A stretch of 64,000 nucleotides of DNA from Acidobacteriota bacterium (GCA_016125275.1 WGMB01000003.1:1591896-1655895); one strand, 5' to 3'; counted from the stretch's first letter, positions 52,676 through 61,500 are shown. Notes: a model not told the origin generated them from the letters alone. Numbers and translations are program-made.

Positions 52676-55219
52676 TTGCTCGCGCCGCTGGCCGCCGTCG
52701 CCGGCGGCGTCTTCGCGGCCCGCTTCGCCGACTTCTCCACGCCCGACGTCGCCCTCGGCGCGGCCTGCGCCGCGCTGCTGGCCGCTTTCGGTCTGCGCCG
52801 GCCCGACCTTCACGCGACCCGCGCCGGCATGACCGCCTGCCTGCTCGGCTTCGCGCTCTGCGCCGCCTGGCTCCAGGGCCTCTCGCTGCGCCCGGCCCCG
52901 GATCGCGTCGACCAAGTCCTCGACCGGGCCGCCGTGGACTGGGACCTCCCGCTGCGCTGGCAAGGCTGGGTGCGCAGCCCGCCGCGCGACCTCGGCGACG
53001 CCGACCAGCTTGTCCTCGAAGTCGAATCGATCACTGGTGTCGGCCCGGCTCACGGAGGCGTGCAAGCGACGGTGGCGCGCGAGCCCGGCGACCCGCCTCT
53101 CGCCTTGCGCTACGGCGACCGCGTGGAATGGCTCGGCCGGCCCCGGCGGCTCGCCAACCTCGGCAATCCCGGCGCCTTCGACCGCGTCGGCTGGCTCGCC
53201 CGGCGCAGAATCCATCTGGCCGTCTCGGTCCGCCCTAAGGCTCCTTGGGCCCCTCTGCCCGGCCGCGGCGGCTCGCGTTTCGAGGCCTGGCGGTGGCGGC
53301 TCCGGGAGCTACTACGGCAGCGTCTGCGGGCTTTGGCCGCCCGCGCCGGGCGCTCCGGCTCCGACGCCGAGGCCTCTCTGGAGGCCATGCTGCTGGGCGA
53401 GCGCGCCGCCCTGCGCCCGGGCCTCCGCGCGGACTTTCAGCGCTCCGGGGTCTACCACGTGCTGGTCGTCTCCGGGCTCCACGTGGGCCTGCTCGCCGCC
53501 GCCGCCTTCTGGCTCTGCCGTCTCGTGGGAGCGCCTCGCCGCTGGGGAGCCGCGGCCGGTCTGGCGGCGGCGGTCGGCTACGCCCTGCTGCTCGAAGATT
53601 CCACGCCCACCGGCCGCGCCGCCTGGATGCTGGCCCTCTATACCGCCGCCGCCCTGCTGTTTCGCCAGCGCCGGCCCCTCAACGTCATCGCCGCCGTCGC
53701 TCTCGGCTTCCTGCTCTTCCAGCCGGCCCTGCTGGCCGACGTCGGCTTCCAGCTCTCGTTCCTGTCGGTCGGCCTCATCGCCGGCATCGTCGCGCCGCTG
53801 TTCGAACGCACCGTCGAGCCCTGGCGCCAAGCCTTCCGTCAGCCCTGGAACGCCGACCTGGACCTGCACCTCGACGCCGCCGCGGCGGCCCGCCGCGTCC
53901 GCCTGCGGGAGTGGCTGGAGCCTCTGGAGCGGCTTAGCCGCCTGCCGCGCCCCTGGGCTTCCGGGCTGCTGGTCGCGGCGGCGCGGTCGGGCCTGGCCGT
54001 CGTCTCCATGGCGCTGCTCTCCAGCGTCTTGAGCCTCGGGCTGGCGGGCCCTCTGGCCTGGCACTTTCAGCAGTTCGCCGGCGGCGGCCCCTTGGCCAAT
54101 CTCTTCGCCGCTCCCCTGCTCGCCGTCATCGTCCCTGCCGGCCTGCTGGGCCTGGCGCTCGACGCCGCGCCGCTGTACACGCTCGCCGCCCGCGCCGTCG
54201 AAGCCCTCGCCGCCGTCGCCCGCTGGACCGTCGAGACGCTGCCGCTCGACCGCGACGTCCCCCCGCCGCCCGCCTGGCTCGTGGCCGCCGCCCTGGCCGC
54301 CGCGGTCGGCTGGGGCTGGGCCCTGCGCCGGCCCCGCTTCGGCCTGCTCCTCGCCGCCGCGCCGGCCTGTCTCGCCGCCGCCTGCATCGTCGTGCATCCC
54401 TTCCCCCCAGCGATCGAGCCCGGCAAGCTCGAGCTGACCGCCATCGACGTGGGCCAGGGCGACGCCCTGTTGCTGGGGCTGCCCGACGGCTCCGCCGGCC
54501 TCGTCGACGCCGGCGGTCTGCCGCGCTACGGCCCCGACCCCGCATCGTTCGACATCGGCGAGGAGGTCGTCGCGCCCTACCTCTGGCGCCGCTCCATCCG
54601 CCGCCTGGCCTTCCTCGCCGTCACGCACCCCGACGCCGACCACCTGGGCGGAGCCGCCGCCATCCTCCGCCGATTCCCGGTCGACCGACTCTGGCTCGGC
54701 CCCGTCTCCTACCCGGCCTATGAGCCCTTGCTGGCTCTGGCGAAGGAGCGCGGCGTCCCCGTCGAGCGGCTTTCCCAAGGCCGCACGCTGTCGCTCGGCG
54801 GAGCGGCGTTCGACGCGCTCTGGCCTCCCGCGACGGCTTCTCCCCTGGCCGCCTCCAACAACAACTCCCTTACCTTGCTGGTCCGCTACGGCAGCCACGA
54901 GTTGCTGCTCGCCGGCGACCTGGAGTCCGACGGGGAGGCGGCCGTCGCCCAAGCCGTGCGCGGCTACAACGGCGAGGTCCTCAAGCTGGCCCACCACGGC
55001 AGCCGCACCTCCTCCACCTCTCTGCTGCTCCAAACCTTCCGCCCGGAGCTCGCCATCGCCTCGGTCGGCCTCGGCAACCCCTTCGGCCATCCCCACGCCG
55101 CCGCGCTGGACCGCCTCCGCGCCGCCCACGCGCGCCTGTATCGCACCGACCTCGACGGCGCGGTCACCGTGCTCAGCGACGGCCGCCGCCTCGAGATCCG
55201 CTCCTTCCGCCGGCCCTAG
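52676..55219 (+). CDS. comEC: ComEC/Rec2 DNA-uptake channel protein; 5' end uncertain
   Basis: 847 residues from TTG 52676. Domains in order: N-terminal DUF4131 with membrane helices (about 1-200), the Competence polytopic region (FQRSGVYHVLVVSGLHVGLLA near 255, then about eight helices) and a C-terminal MBL-fold domain with DVGQGDALLL, THPDADHLGG and LAHHGSRTSST. It forms the inner-membrane channel for single-stranded DNA in natural transformation; the MBL domain may degrade the other strand. The TTG has no ribosome binding site. An ATG at 52644 reads MMRAFEPYASP in another frame; one extra C in the run at 52673-52675 would join it to LLAPLAAV here. Confidence 0.9.
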   Translation: MLAPLAAVAGGVFAARFADFSTPDVALGAACAALLAAFGLRRPDLHATRAGMTACLLGFALCAAWLQGLSLRPAPDRVDQVLDRAAVDWDLPLRWQGWVRSPPRDLGDADQLVLEVESITGVGPAHGGVQATVAREPGDPPLALRYGDRVEWLGRPRRLANLGNPGAFDRVGWLARRRIHLAVSVRPKAPWAPLPGRGGSRFEAWRWRLRELLRQRLRALAARAGRSGSDAEASLEAMLLGERAALRPGLRADFQRSGVYHVLVVSGLHVGLLAAAAFWLCRLVGAPRRWGAAAGLAAAVGYALLLEDSTPTGRAAWMLALYTAAALLFRQRRPLNVIAAVALGFLLFQPALLADVGFQLSFLSVGLIAGIVAPLFERTVEPWRQAFRQPWNADLDLHLDAAAAARRVRLREWLEPLERLSRLPRPWASGLLVAAARSGLAVVSMALLSSVLSLGLAGPLAWHFQQFAGGGPLANLFAAPLLAVIVPAGLLGLALDAAPLYTLAARAVEALAAVARWTVETLPLDRDVPPPPAWLVAAALAAAVGWGWALRRPRFGLLLAAAPACLAAACIVVHPFPPAIEPGKLELTAIDVGQGDALLLGLPDGSAGLVDAGGLPRYGPDPASFDIGEEVVAPYLWRRSIRRLAFLAVTHPDADHLGGAAAILRRFPVDRLWLGPVSYPAYEPLLALAKERGVPVERLSQGRTLSLGGAAFDALWPPATASPLAASNNNSLTLLVRYGSHELLLAGDLESDGEAAVAQAVRGYNGEVLKLAHHGSRTSSTSLLLQTFRPELAIASVGLGNPFGHPHAAALDRLRAAHARLYRTDLDGAVTVLSDGRRLEIRSFRRP

Positions 55220-55249
55220 CGGCCCCCGCGCCCGCTACCCTGGTATGCA

Positions 55250-56230
55250 ATGCGCGTTCTGGTCATCGGCGGCACGCTGTTTCTCGGGCGAGGTTTGGTG
55301 CGGGCTCTGCTCGACCAGGGCCACGCCGTCACCCTGCTGCACCGCGGCAAGCACAACCCCTTCGGAGACGCCGTGGCGGAAGTCCGCTGCGACCGCAACG
55401 ACCCCGTCGCCGTCGCCCAAGCCCTGCGCGAAGGCGACTACGAGGCCGTCTTCGACAACGTCTACGACTGGAAGCGCGGCACCACCGCCGAGCAGGTCGA
55501 AGCCGCCGCCCGAGCCTGCGGCCCCAACCTCCGCCGCTACGTCTTCACCTCCAGCGTGGCCGCCTACGCCGGCGGCCTGGACCACGACGAAGACGACCCC
55601 CTGGCTCCGGACGACTGCCCCGACAAATACAGCCGCGACAAGGCCCAAACCGAGCGCATGCTGCTGGGCCTGCACCGCGAATGCGGCTTTCCCGCCGTCA
55701 CCCTGCGGCCCCCCTTCATCTACGGGCCGGAGAACCCTTTCGAGCGCGAGCAGTTCTTCTGGGACCGCATCCTTCGCGACCGCCCCGTGCTGGTTCCTGA
55801 CGACGGCGAGCGCCTGATGCAGTTCGTCTATCGCGACGACTTCGTGCGGGCCGCCCTACTGGCTCTCGAAACCGAAGCCGCCGCCGGCCGCGCCTACAAC
55901 ATCGCCCACGCCGCGCCCATCACGCAGGCCGAGCTCGTCGCCGCCCTGGCCCGCGCCGCTGGCCGCGACGTCCGCCTCGTCTTCGTCAAGCGCGCCAAGC
56001 TGCTCGAGCTCGGCGGCAACGTCTTCCAGCCCCCGTTCTATTTCGCACAGTATTACGACATGCCGCCGATCACCCAGAAGATCGAACGCGCCCGCCGCGA
56101 GCTCGGCTTCGAACCCTCTGTGTTTGAAGACAGTCTGCGGCGCTCTTTCGCGTGGTACCAGAGCCTCACGCGCCCCGAGCCGGACTTTTCGTTTGACGAC
56201 AAGGTTCTCGCCTCCGTCGGCGCGCTGTGA
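55250..56230 (+). CDS. NAD-dependent epimerase/dehydratase family protein (extended SDR)
   Basis: 326 residues. The nucleotide site is IGGTLFLGRGLV; the active-site tyrosine and lysine are in YSRDK (YxxxK), and serine in FTSSVAAY. LRPPFIYGP and FVYRDDFVRA are typical of this subgroup, which resembles plant chloroplast RNA-binding CSP41-like and sugar-nucleotide SDRs. The substrate is unknown. TACCCT lies 8 bases before the ATG. It starts 30 bases after comEC. Confidence 0.88.
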   Translation: MRVLVIGGTLFLGRGLVRALLDQGHAVTLLHRGKHNPFGDAVAEVRCDRNDPVAVAQALREGDYEAVFDNVYDWKRGTTAEQVEAAARACGPNLRRYVFTSSVAAYAGGLDHDEDDPLAPDDCPDKYSRDKAQTERMLLGLHRECGFPAVTLRPPFIYGPENPFEREQFFWDRILRDRPVLVPDDGERLMQFVYRDDFVRAALLALETEAAAGRAYNIAHAAPITQAELVAALARAAGRDVRLVFVKRAKLLELGGNVFQPPFYFAQYYDMPPITQKIERARRELGFEPSVFEDSLRRSFAWYQSLTRPEPDFSFDDKVLASVGAL

Positions 56231-56239
56231 CCGGACCGC

Positions 56240-56245
56240 TACAAT
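56240..56245 (+). promoter_or_regulatory. -10 box of the 56253 gene
   Basis: TACAAT 7 bases before ATG 56253. Confidence 0.5.
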
Positions 56246-56252
56246 CTTCTGC

Positions 56253-56729
56253 ATGCGGTCTCTGATCGTTCTCCTCTTCGCGGCGCTGGCCGCGCCGGCG
56301 CAGGAGCAGGCCGTGCCCACGCCGCCGCAGGCTGACAAGCCCTACCTAATCTTCCCCGGCGGACGCCTGGTGCCCACCGAAGAGGCCGTGGCCGTCAATA
56401 TTTCCGACAAGAAGTTCACCAAGTACGCCATCGAAGGCGCCTCGTCCGGCGTGCAGACGCCGCTGGCCCTGCCCGAGTTCGCCTTCCTGTCCGACCAGAT
56501 CGACCCGTCCACGCTCGAGCTCTACGGCTTCGAGGTCGTCAACGGGCGCCGCGAAATCACCCTCGCCAAAAAGGACAAACCCGTGGCGCAGTCCTACCAC
56601 ATCACGCCTCTGCCGGAGAAAGGCGCCGAAGGCCTCTTCCGCATTCGGGTCGCCTCCAGCCTGCCCAAGGGCGAGCACTGCCTCACGCCGCGCACCTCTG
56701 ACGAGGTCTTCTGCTTCACGGTCTTCTAG
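56253..56729 (+). CDS. Small exported protein of unknown function
   Basis: 158 residues. Signal peptide RSLIVLLFAALAAPAQ, then a proline-rich linker and a beta-rich domain with IFPGGRLVPTEEAVAVNISD and a C-terminal pair of cysteines (HCLTP, VFCFTVF) that could form a disulfide. No family recognised. The start is fixed by the signal peptide and a TACAAT box 7 bases upstream. It converges with the DUF6483-like gene, 6 bases from its stop. Confidence 0.78.
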   Translation: MRSLIVLLFAALAAPAQEQAVPTPPQADKPYLIFPGGRLVPTEEAVAVNISDKKFTKYAIEGASSGVQTPLALPEFAFLSDQIDPSTLELYGFEVVNGRREITLAKKDKPVAQSYHITPLPEKGAEGLFRIRVASSLPKGEHCLTPRTSDEVFCFTVF

Positions 56730-56735
56730 CCGATC

Positions 56736-57398
56736 CTAACCGTCCCGGCGCGCCCAAGCCGCTCTCCAAGCCTCCAGTCCGTCCTCCACCTCATCGCGTG
56801 GCAGACCGCCGGCTTCCAGCTCTTCGTCACCGAGCGCTTCGAGCCGCCCGTAGAAGGCGTCGCCGGCTTCCCGCGAAGCCCCGTCGCCGGCTTCAGCCAG
56901 CCGGAACCAAGCGTCCTCGGCCGCCGAGAGCCGCCCGCGCCTCTCATGCCACAGCGGCGCCTGCCGGGCCAGGCTCAGCGGCAGCCCCTCGCCCTCAAGC
57001 CGCTCCAGCAATGCATCCACGTCCTCAGAGAGGAACTCCAGCCGCGGCGCCCCGCGCCCCAGAAACGCCTCCCAGAACAGCGCCAGCGCCTTCGCGCGGC
57101 GCGGCCCGGCCTCCAGCGGCGCCTCCAGTCCTTCCAGCGACTCGGCCTCCTCGCTGAGCAGCTTGGCCGCCATCGCGAGCTGCTCGGGCCCGAAAAGCCC
57201 CGAGCGGCCCATTTCGATGAGCCCCTCGGCCGACTGGCTGTCGATGAAATCGGCGTCGACCCCTAGAAACGCCCGATAGGCCTTCCGCACGGCCGTCAAA
57301 GCCTCCGCATAGCGACGCTCCTGCCGATAGTTCAGCACCCGCTTCAGGATCTGAAAGAACTGCTCGATCAGCCGCAGCACGTAGTCGCTTCGGACCAT
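56736..57398 (-). CDS. DUF6483-like cytoplasmic protein
   Basis: 220 residues from ATG 57398 (MVRSDYVLRLIEQFFQIL); an ATG at 57428 adds ten residues but a TACAGT box 9 bases before 57398 favours the shorter form. The helical N-terminus resembles the DUF6483 family; the rest is acidic and TPR-like. There is no signal or catalytic motif. Function unknown. It is downstream of the toxin-antitoxin pair but separated by a hairpin. Confidence 0.75.
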   Translation of the reverse strand: MVRSDYVLRLIEQFFQILKRVLNYRQERRYAEALTAVRKAYRAFLGVDADFIDSQSAEGLIEMGRSGLFGPEQLAMAAKLLSEEAESLEGLEAPLEAGPRRAKALALFWEAFLGRGAPRLEFLSEDVDALLERLEGEGLPLSLARQAPLWHERRGRLSAAEDAWFRLAEAGDGASREAGDAFYGRLEALGDEELEAGGLPRDEVEDGLEAWRAAWARRDG

Positions 57399-57407
57399 AT
57401 GTTCGGT

Positions 57408-57413
57408 ACTGTA
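57408..57413 (-). promoter_or_regulatory. -10-like box of the DUF6483-like gene
   Basis: TACAGT on the minus strand, 9 bases before ATG 57398. Confidence 0.4.
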
Positions 57414-57433
57414 GCGGTTCCGGACCATGAAAG

Positions 57434-57454
57434 CCCGCCCCGGCTGCGGGCGGG
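57434..57454 (-). terminator. Hairpin terminator after the toxin gene
   Basis: CCCGCCC / GGGCGGG arms with a 7-base loop, followed on the minus strand by CTTTCA. It lies between the PIN toxin stop and the next minus-strand gene. Confidence 0.65.
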
Positions 57455-57458
57455 TATC

Positions 57459-57872
57459 CTAGCGCACCACCTCGAACGCTCTGCGCGACGCCTCGCCAAA
57501 CCGGTAGACCGCGAAATGGTGATCGAACGTCGCCACTCGCTCCAGCCCCAGCCGCTCCATGACGGCGAAGCTTGTCCGATCGACGATCGAGAAGCTCTGA
57601 TCCGGAAAGCGCTCTCCAATCCGCATCGCTGTTTCCAGATCCCCGCTCCCAACTACCTCGATCGCGGCGACTCCCGCCATGATCTGCCGATAGAATCGCT
57701 CCCCGACGCCCCAACCGAGCCTATGGGCCAGGAGCCTCCAGGTCTCGATCAGAACGTGATCGGAGGTCCACAAAGACTCTCCCCGGGAAAGGATCTCGAC
57801 GGCGCGAGAGTGGCTGGCATCGCTTCGATCCGCCGCTGCGTACCAGGCGGACGTATCGACGAAAAGACTCAT
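57459..57872 (-). CDS. PIN-domain ribonuclease toxin (VapC type)
   Basis: 137 residues. The PIN metal-binding acids are visible: FVDTSAWYAA (D6), an acid in the middle (LIETWRLL, E44), and SIVDRTSFAVM plus FDHHF near the C-terminus. It is predicted to cleave RNA when free of its antitoxin. The ATG overlaps the antitoxin TGA as ATGA, the usual toxin-second arrangement. Confidence 0.9.
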   Translation of the reverse strand: MSLFVDTSAWYAAADRSDASHSRAVEILSRGESLWTSDHVLIETWRLLAHRLGWGVGERFYRQIMAGVAAIEVVGSGDLETAMRIGERFPDQSFSIVDRTSFAVMERLGLERVATFDHHFAVYRFGEASRRAFEVVR

Positions 57873-58117
57873 CTTCGAGGATGCGCCGCTTCAGCGGCTT
57901 GGTTGAGCATGACCTCTTTGTCGCGGGCGATGTCCGATCCTCCCGAATCGCCCAACGCAAAGATCGACGAAGGGTCCACTTGCGGACGACGAACTTGCAG
58001 GTCGCTTTCCACGAGTCGCCGCAGGTATTCGCTCGGCGAAAGGCCCAGCTGCGCCGCTCTGCTGCGCGCGGCCTGCTCGATCTCGGAGTCGAGAGTGATC
58101 GGGCTGGGAACCGGCAT
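57869..58117 (-). CDS. Ribbon-helix-helix type antitoxin (VapB-like)
   Basis: 82 residues. The N-terminus PSPITLDSEIEQAARSRAAQ plus GLSPSEYLRRLV has the beta-strand then two-helix layout of ribbon-helix-helix DNA-binding domains. The C-terminal half would wrap the toxin. It would repress its own operon and neutralise the PIN toxin. A TATACT box lies 6 bases before the ATG. Confidence 0.85.
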   Translation of the reverse strand: MPVPSPITLDSEIEQAARSRAAQLGLSPSEYLRRLVESDLQVRRPQVDPSSIFALGDSGGSDIARDKEVMLNQAAEAAHPRR

Positions 58118-58123
58118 GCGCTC

Positions 58124-58129
58124 AGTATA
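58124..58129 (-). promoter_or_regulatory. -10 box of the toxin-antitoxin operon
   Basis: TATACT on the minus strand, 6 bases before the antitoxin ATG; the mRNA is predicted to be leaderless. Confidence 0.55.
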
Positions 58130-58162
58130 GCCGCGCCGGCCGTCCCCGTCGCTCCGTCGGAG

Positions 58163-59350
58163 CTAGCGTCCCAACCGCAAATCCACCCCAATCGCATCAT
58201 GGTCCGACAGCGGCGGATAGCGCCCCTCCCGGAACTCATGCAGCACCACCGGATCGCGCGTTTCCAGCTCCCGTACGGCGAACCAGTCGATCTTCAGCGG
58301 ACACTGGCCGTCATGATTGCGCAGCGCCCAGCGGATGAAGTCGAAGCACCAGTTCGGCACCCACTCCCGCAAGTTCTTGTGCGTCTTGGCGTCGCTCACG
58401 TCGTACGAGGTCGTCCGCTCGCCCGGCGCGTTGCAGCGGTCGCAGTCGAAACCGGCCGCCCGCAACCGCTCGAACAGCTCCCGCTCGAACTTCGTCCCCG
58501 GGTGCAAAAAGTGGTTGCGGATCACGTTGTCCGGCCCCATGAACACCCGCACCCAAAAGCCTAGGATGGCGTGCGTGGCGCTCGACGAGTTGAACGTCGT
58601 CGTGTTCCAGTCGCCGCCGATCACCGCCGGTCCCGCGGGCGGCAGCCCTCCCAGCACGTCCCGCATCTGGCGGGCGCGGTGCGGCTGGCTCGAGTTGGCG
58701 TCCAAGTGCACGGAGACGAAAGGCACGGGCCCCTGCGGCAGCTCGACCGTCGCCACCGCCGCCGTCTGACGGCCCAGCCGCTTCTCGCGCCCCTTCATCT
58801 TGTCCTTGCCGTTTTCGAGCGCAATCGGCCGCATGCCGCTCAGCGGATAGCGGCTCAAAATGGCGTTGCCGTGCAGCCCCAGCTCGTTCTCCCCGGCCAT
58901 GTCGTACTCCACGCCCGACCCCTTGGCCAGGTTCAGGTAGCAAGGCGTGAAGACGTAGTGCATCCTCAGCTCGCGCGCCAGCTCCCGCGCGATGTTGCGG
59001 TTGCCCGACCGCGCCATGCCGACGTCGGTCTCGGTCAGCAGCAGCACGTCCGCGGTCGACAGGTACGGGTGCGTCCGAAACTGCTCGAGCTGCCCCTCGT
59101 ACTGAATACCCCTTTCAAGGTTCCAGCCGACCACTCGGTAGAAGTCCTTGGCCGGCGCCGCCGACTCGGTGAAGTCGCCCGACTCCGGCGTGTCGAGCAC
59201 ATAGCGGGCCTTGTCGGCGATCGCCTGGTAGGCCGGGCTCGCCTCCAGCTCCGGGGTCGACTGCAGCTTGGCCAGCTCGGCGAAATGCGGCTGCAGCTCG
59301 TCGCGGATTACTCGGTGGACGGCGAGCAGCTCCTGTTGGTCAACGGACAT
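58163..59350 (-). CDS. Endonuclease/exonuclease/phosphatase family protein
   Basis: 395 residues from ATG 59350. After a helical N-terminus (about 1-70) the EEP fold appears: VVGWNLERGIQ (N and E metal ligands), LLLTETDVGM, a FVSVHLDANSS histidine, IGGDWNTTTF and the final PLSDHDAIGVDL catalytic Asp-His. The enzyme is a Mg-dependent phosphodiesterase or phosphatase; the substrate is unknown and no export signal is seen. It is divergent to uxaE with overlapping -10 boxes. Confidence 0.9.
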   Translation of the reverse strand: MSVDQQELLAVHRVIRDELQPHFAELAKLQSTPELEASPAYQAIADKARYVLDTPESGDFTESAAPAKDFYRVVGWNLERGIQYEGQLEQFRTHPYLSTADVLLLTETDVGMARSGNRNIARELARELRMHYVFTPCYLNLAKGSGVEYDMAGENELGLHGNAILSRYPLSGMRPIALENGKDKMKGREKRLGRQTAAVATVELPQGPVPFVSVHLDANSSQPHRARQMRDVLGGLPPAGPAVIGGDWNTTTFNSSSATHAILGFWVRVFMGPDNVIRNHFLHPGTKFERELFERLRAAGFDCDRCNAPGERTTSYDVSDAKTHKNLREWVPNWCFDFIRWALRNHDGQCPLKIDWFAVRELETRDPVVLHEFREGRYPPLSDHDAIGVDLRLGR

Positions 59351-59366
59351 GGAAGCTCGACCTTCC

Positions 59367-59376
59367 AGTGTACAAT
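59367..59376. promoter_or_regulatory. Overlapping divergent -10 boxes
   Basis: TACACT on the minus strand (59367-59372) for the phosphatase-fold gene and TACAAT on the plus strand (59371-59376) for uxaE share two bases. The predicted leaders are about 9 and 26 bases. Confidence 0.45.
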
Positions 59377-59408
59377 CTGGGGTTCGGCCGCCTGGGACGG
59401 CCGCCAAC

Positions 59409-60662
59409 ATGAGCAAACAACTCGAACGCTTCTCGCTCGGCGTCGGAGACCGCTTCGCCCACGAAGCCGTGGCGCAACTCCAGGCCTGCGTGCTGGCCGC
59501 CCGCCACGGCGTCGAGGTGGTTCCCGTCTGGAACAAGTCGCACCGTGAGCACAAGATCGTCGGCAGCAAGCCCGACTCGGTGCGCTTCGAGGCTGACGCC
59601 GCCGTCGACGCCCTGGACTGGAAGCATTCCTACTACGTCGACGCCGACCACATCAATCTACTCACCGTCGACGGCTACCTCGAAACCGCCGACTTCTTCA
59701 CCATCGACGTCGCCGACGAGATCGGCAAGGCCGCCCCGGCCGCCGACATCGACGCCTTCGTGGCGCGCCACCCCGAGCTCATCGGCGACCTGCGCATCGA
59801 AGGCATCGGGCGTTCCCTGCCCGCCACGGCGGACACCGTCCGCGCCACCGCCGGCAAGTACCTCGCCGCCGTCCGCCAAGCCGGACGCATCTACCGGCAC
59901 ATCGCCGCCCGCAAGCAGCAGGGCTCATTCATCACCGAGGTCTCCATGGACGAGACCGACTTTCCGCAAACGCCGCCCGAGCTGCTGGTCATCCTCGCCG
60001 CCATCGCCGACGAGGAGATCCCCATCCAGACCATCGCGCCCAAATTCACCGGCCGCTTCAACAAGGGCGTGGACTACGTCGGCGACGTGGAGCAGTTCGA
60101 GCGCGAGTTCCGCGACGACCTGGCCGTGATCGCCCACGCCGTGGCCGCCTACGGCCTGCCGTCCAACCTCAAGCTGAGCGTCCACTCCGGCAGCGACAAG
60201 TTTTCCATCTACGGGCCGATCCGCCGAGCCGTGCACGACACCGGCGCCGGCGTGCACGTCAAGACCGCCGGCACCACCTGGCTCGAAGAGCTCATCGGCC
60301 TGGCCGAGGACGGCGGCGAGGGCCTGGCCATGGCCCAGGAAGTCTACCGCGAAGCCTACGCCCACCGCGAGGCGCTCTGCGCCCCCTACGCGGCCGTCAT
60401 CGACATCGACGAGGCAAAGCTGCCCTCGCCTGCGACCGTGGACGACTGGTCTCCCGACGATTACGTGGCGGCCCTGCGGCACGACCCGCACAATCCGGCC
60501 TACAACCAGCACCTGCGCCAGCTCCTGCACGTGGGCTACAAGGTCGCCGCCCAAATGGAAGGCCGCTTTACGGCCATGCTGCACGAGGCCCGCGAGTCGA
60601 TCGTCCGCAACGTGACCCGCAACCTCTACGAGCGCCACATCCGGCCCGTCTTCATGGGCTAG
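59409..60662 (+). CDS. uxaE: Tagaturonate epimerase UxaE
   Basis: 417 residues. It matches the UxaE family (D-tagaturonate to D-fructuronate epimerase) at several places: YYVDADHINL, EVSMDETDFPQTPPELL in outline, GVDYVGDVEQFEREF and LSVHSGSDKFSIYGP followed by HVKTAGTTWLEEL. The metal ligands are expected among these acids and histidines. It lets galacturonate from pectin enter the glucuronate branch. No other uronate genes lie nearby. The start ATG 59409 gives the natural N-terminus MSKQLERFSLGVGDRF; a longer frame upstream overlaps the divergent gene. Confidence 0.92.
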   Translation: MSKQLERFSLGVGDRFAHEAVAQLQACVLAARHGVEVVPVWNKSHREHKIVGSKPDSVRFEADAAVDALDWKHSYYVDADHINLLTVDGYLETADFFTIDVADEIGKAAPAADIDAFVARHPELIGDLRIEGIGRSLPATADTVRATAGKYLAAVRQAGRIYRHIAARKQQGSFITEVSMDETDFPQTPPELLVILAAIADEEIPIQTIAPKFTGRFNKGVDYVGDVEQFEREFRDDLAVIAHAVAAYGLPSNLKLSVHSGSDKFSIYGPIRRAVHDTGAGVHVKTAGTTWLEELIGLAEDGGEGLAMAQEVYREAYAHREALCAPYAAVIDIDEAKLPSPATVDDWSPDDYVAALRHDPHNPAYNQHLRQLLHVGYKVAAQMEGRFTAMLHEARESIVRNVTRNLYERHIRPVFMG

Positions 60663-60673
60663 ACTCTTCTGCG

Positions 60674-61162
60674 ATGCCGCTGCCTTTCTGGGCGGAGTGG
60701 CTGGGCTGGGCGGCGACGCTGATCGCTCTCGGCATTACGGTTTGGCAATCGGTGAAGGCGCGCAAGGCTTCCGAGCTGGCGCGGGGAGAAGTTCTTCGCT
60801 TCCGAGACGTTCTCAACGTGCACGATCTCTCGGCGAGTCTCGCCGCAGGAATCGAAGCCCTCGACGGGCTCAGGCGAGATGGAAGCGGCCGCGAGCCCAA
60901 GGCTCTCCAAGATCGATTCGGACGGATCCGGCGGACTCTGGCCGAGCTGGCGGCGGGGCCGCTCCTGTCCGATAATGAGCGCACGGTGGCGCTCCGATCC
61001 CAGGGCCAAATCGTCCGTCTGTCTGAGCGAGTGGCGGACGCGCAAGTCCGGCCGTTCTCCCAAAGGGACCGCGCCGAGTTTGAAAAGGTGTTGATGGCCG
61101 AAGCCGACGCGCTGAGCGGAATACTCAGCCGGCTGCGCCGTCGGATCGGGGACGAACGATGA
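60674..61162 (+). CDS. Membrane-anchored helical protein, module copy A, first gene
   Basis: 162 residues, no family recognised. One membrane segment at about 9-25 (LGWAATLIALGITVWQSV) follows a tryptophan-rich PFWAEW start. Residues 27-162 are predicted mostly helical and highly charged, with coiled-coil-like character, and would face the cytoplasm by the positive-inside rule (KARKAS after the helix). Its TGA overlaps the ATG of the second gene (ATGA). TAGACT at 60660-60665, on the uxaE stop, is 8 bases upstream of the ATG. The layout matches the gene at 62581. Confidence 0.8.
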   Translation: MPLPFWAEWLGWAATLIALGITVWQSVKARKASELARGEVLRFRDVLNVHDLSASLAAGIEALDGLRRDGSGREPKALQDRFGRIRRTLAELAAGPLLSDNERTVALRSQGQIVRLSERVADAQVRPFSQRDRAEFEKVLMAEADALSGILSRLRRRIGDER

Positions 61163-61500
61163 CCCTCAATGAGAAGATCGCTCAGATCGTGCGCAACCTG
61201 AAGCACAAGACGGCCTCGGGCGAAGCGACCTGGGACACGATGATCGATGACGGGTTCATTACGAGCCGCCCGGACTCCTCGATCGTGATCGAGAAGACCC
61301 GCAGGACGCGGCCAGAGGGCTCCCGCAAGAACGCTCCTCTGCCCCCAAACGTCTTTCGGCTGATCCTGTCCGATTCGAAGGGCATGGAAGTGGCGGCTCT
61401 GGACGATTCGGATTTGCCTGACCCCACGGACCTGATCGAGCTCTACGAGCAGGTCGCCAAATCGAAGGCCGAAGTCCTTGCCGACGCCTGGCTCCGCTGA
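61159..61500 (+). CDS. Small soluble protein, module copy A, second gene
   Basis: 113 residues, no family recognised. It is homologous to the protein at 63116: both start MTLxEKxxxIV, then share a TW pair, the strictly kept PDSSI (here at 38-42), an ILxDxxGxEVxxL strand and a helical C-terminus. The fold looks like a small beta sheet followed by a long helix. It is translationally coupled to the membrane-anchored gene, so the products probably interact. Confidence 0.8.
   Translation: MTLNEKIAQIVRNLKHKTASGEATWDTMIDDGFITSRPDSSIVIEKTRRTRPEGSRKNAPLPPNVFRLILSDSKGMEVAALDDSDLPDPTDLIELYEQVAKSKAEVLADAWLR

Noticed and set aside
52644-52832. Short frame beginning MMRAFEPYASP as a separate gene
   Set aside because: Its first 11 residues look like the lost N-terminus of comEC; the rest is a shadow of the comEC frame.
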